The notes under the pieces were generated by a model. That model made no database searches and was not told the origin of the DNA. It was given only the letters and a program-made list of their open reading frames with translations. A program made the translations under genes and the position numbers. 6,800 bases of DNA from Parachlamydiales bacterium (GTDB taxonomy: Bacteria; Chlamydiota; Chlamydiia; Chlamydiales; SM23-39), in the NCBI GenBank assembly GCA_003151315.1, contig PLXF01000053.1, forward strand, positions 1-6,800, written 5' to 3'. Below, in pieces: positions 5,995 to 6,800 of this stretch. Every line of letters begins with the position of its first letter. Position 1 is the stretch's first letter.

Positions 5995-6243
5995 TTAAAG
6001 TGCTCTAAATCTAGGTTGTAAGCTGCCCTCTACAAAAATGTTTTCCAAAAACATAGCTAGAGGGCGGACCCACAACTCCCCTTCTCCATAAAGAGCCAGG
6101 TAAACAACGAGCTCTTCGAGCGTTTCAGTATGGCGAGCTACACCGACGATTTTATAACGCTTCTTTTTGTAGTGTTCGTAGATACTTCCAGCAACAATAG
6201 ATTTCGCTAGTTCCGACCAAGTCGGCAACGTGCCTTGACCCAT
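5995..6243 (-). CDS. DUF1653 domain protein
   Basis: The product is a small soluble protein whose body is one DUF1653 domain, recognisable by G-S-I-Y-E-H-Y-K, then G-V-A-R-H-T-E-T-L-E-E-L-V-V-Y, A-L-Y-G-E-G-x-L-W-V-R-P, and M-F-L-E-N followed by a closing P-R-F. I know of no firmly established function for this family; its members are usually single-domain proteins of similar size. The frame is open to an ATG at 6276 (93 residues), but that start has no nearby ribosome binding site. The internal ATG at 6243 has AAGGG seven bases upstream, gives 82 residues and still covers the whole domain, so I prefer it. The gene converges on the repeat-protein gene and follows the small membrane-protein gene on the same strand. 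Family assignment is firm; the start is moderately sure. Confidence 0.88.
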   Translation of the reverse strand: MGQGTLPTWSELAKSIVAGSIYEHYKKKRYKIVGVARHTETLEELVVYLALYGEGELWVRPLAMFLENIFVEGSLQPRFRAL

Positions 6244-6308
6244 TTCATAGCCCTTTTTTTCGCGAATAGTACCCATTGCTTTATTTTATTACCAACCCTC
6301 GTAATCGA

Positions 6309-6324
6309 GCCAACCGAGGCTGGC
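6309..6324. other. Short hairpin upstream of DUF1653 gene
   Basis: GCCAACC and GGCTGGC face each other across GA. Read on the minus strand, the stem closes with one G-U wobble and a CTCG loop. It lies in the 99-base gap between the membrane-protein gene and the DUF1653 gene. No T-run follows on either strand, so it is not a typical terminator. The minus strand also reads TTGGCT (6313-6308), 16 bases from TAATAA (6291-6286), which could be a weak promoter; a transcript from it would begin near 6279 and fit the start at 6243. Confidence 0.3.
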
Positions 6325-6375
6325 ACGATAACATAAGATCGTCGACTCATGACAATTCACGCCATCGCGGAGCTA

Positions 6376-6618
6376 TTATTTGATGCATGGTAGCCCTCCA
6401 TTTATGAAAATTTTGAGGAACATAACAAAATCTGCAGCCAAAAAGAAAAAAGCAACAACTGCAGCAGCTCCGGCAGCAGATAGATACGTCACTCTACCTG
6501 TTGTCTTCCACCGTGAGTACAATGAGATTGTTTTTGGAAGCAGAATGTATAGGGCTGTCATGAACATTCCCAAAAATATCAAAATTTGTATCACGCCGAA
6601 AATCAAACAATAGTCCAT
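6376..6618 (-). CDS. Small two-helix membrane protein, unknown function
   Basis: This 80-residue protein has two strongly hydrophobic segments, about residues 4-27 and 46-71, joined by a short basic loop (K-T-I-S-L-Y-S-R-W-K-T-T-G-R). Positive charges in the loop suggest that the loop is cytoplasmic with both ends outside, by the positive-inside rule. I do not recognise a family. The start is very well supported: AGGAG (complement 6625-6629) lies six bases before the ATG. It precedes the DUF1653 gene by about 130 bases on the same strand, with a small hairpin between, so an operon is possible but not shown. An ORF lying opposite it (6380-6613, +) has no ribosome binding site and is taken as a shadow. 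Confidence 0.78.
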   Translation of the reverse strand: MDYCLIFGVIQILIFLGMFMTALYILLPKTISLYSRWKTTGRVTYLSAAGAAAVVAFFFLAADFVMFLKIFINGGLPCIK

Positions 6619-6717
6619 GTAGGTCTCCTTTTATTGAAAAGAAAGTTCATACATCAAACAAAGATTTTCTTGTAAGAGGCGTTGCTGCATAATTCATTGT
6701 ACTCATAAGTTGCTGAC

Positions 6718-6795
6718 CATGAAAAAATTATAACCACAGAGAGCGCAGAGAACACAGAGAAAAAGCATAAAAATGCGCGTTTTCGCGCCTCTGTG
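6718..6795 (-). repeat. Right copy of inverted intergenic repeat
   Basis: Read on the minus strand, 6790-6718 matches bases 1-73 at 69 of 73 positions. The three 9-base units show clearly here on +: CCACAGAG, AGCGCAGAG, AACACAGAG. On the far side of the hairpin, 6789-6795 reads CTCTGTG on + (CACAGAG on -), the reverse complement of the CACAGAG in the units. The element therefore has an outer arm that can pair with the tandem units, and it probably extends to at least 6795. It begins about 100 bases upstream of the small membrane-protein gene. Confidence 0.9.
6760..6788 (-). terminator. Hairpin plus T-rich tract in right repeat
   Basis: On the minus strand GCGCG (6788-6784), AAAA, CGCGC (6779-6775) is followed by ATTTTTATGC and TTTTT. 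As in the left copy, this resembles an intrinsic terminator, here for transcription entering from the right of the window. The 5-bp stem is short, so the strength is uncertain. Confidence 0.45.
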
Positions 6796-6800
6796 AGCTC

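Noticed and set aside
6380..6613. 77-residue + strand ORF opposite the small membrane-protein gene
   Set aside because: It lacks a ribosome binding site and has low-complexity Lys and Ala runs that mirror the hydrophobic codons of the minus-strand gene, which has a strong AGGAG site.
6732..6759. CRISPR-like short repeats in the CACAGAG units
   Set aside because: The 9-base units are contiguous without spacers and number only three.
1..6790. Composite transposon or insertion sequence with terminal inverted repeats
   Set aside because: No transposase or integrase gene lies inside, the enclosed genes include housekeeping-type RNA methyltransferases, and no target-site duplication can be seen because the left flank is outside the window.

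Overview
This 6.8 kb window is a fully bacterial stretch with short intergenic gaps, Shine-Dalgarno sites and operon-style overlaps. It holds seven credible protein genes, no RNA gene, no transposase and no CRISPR array. Only three products can be assigned to families: a TrmH/SpoU-type 2'-O RNA methyltransferase, an FtsJ/RlmM-like 2'-O RNA methyltransferase, and a DUF1653 protein. The other four are proteins I do not recognise. The AT-rich promoters and the unfamiliar internally repeated proteins remind me of environmental chlamydiae or a similar host-associated bacterium. That placement is a weak guess; nothing in the window proves it.

Layout from left to right: (1) a 73-base copy of an intergenic repeat with a GC hairpin (1-73); (2) an AT-rich promoter region with a perfect 16-base palindrome, leading into a 610-residue protein of unknown function on + (247-2079) that contains an internal duplication; (3) a convergent 149-residue unknown gene on - (2080-2529) whose stop codon directly abuts that of its neighbour; (4) a translationally coupled pair on -, TrmH-like (4298-3483) then FtsJ/RlmM-like (3486-2602), joined by an ATGA overlap; (5) a divergent promoter region (4299-4426) and a 498-residue protein on + built of about eleven units of 35-36 residues (4427-5923); (6) two small genes on -, DUF1653 (6243-5995) and a two-helix membrane protein (6618-6376); (7) an inverted second copy of the terminal repeat (6718-6790, apparently continuing to 6795).

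The two methyltransferases probably act together on stable RNA, given the overlap and shared 2'-O chemistry. The two large unknown + strand genes share an 18-base block (16/18 identical) just upstream of their starts, so they may be expressed together. The window is framed by inverted copies of one repeat (69/73 identical), each carrying a terminator-like hairpin that would stop transcription entering the block from outside. No mobility gene lies between them, so I read them as dispersed repeats acting as boundaries or recombination sites, not as transposon ends. The best leads for something undescribed are the 35-residue repeat protein, the duplicated 610-residue protein, and the inverted boundary repeats.
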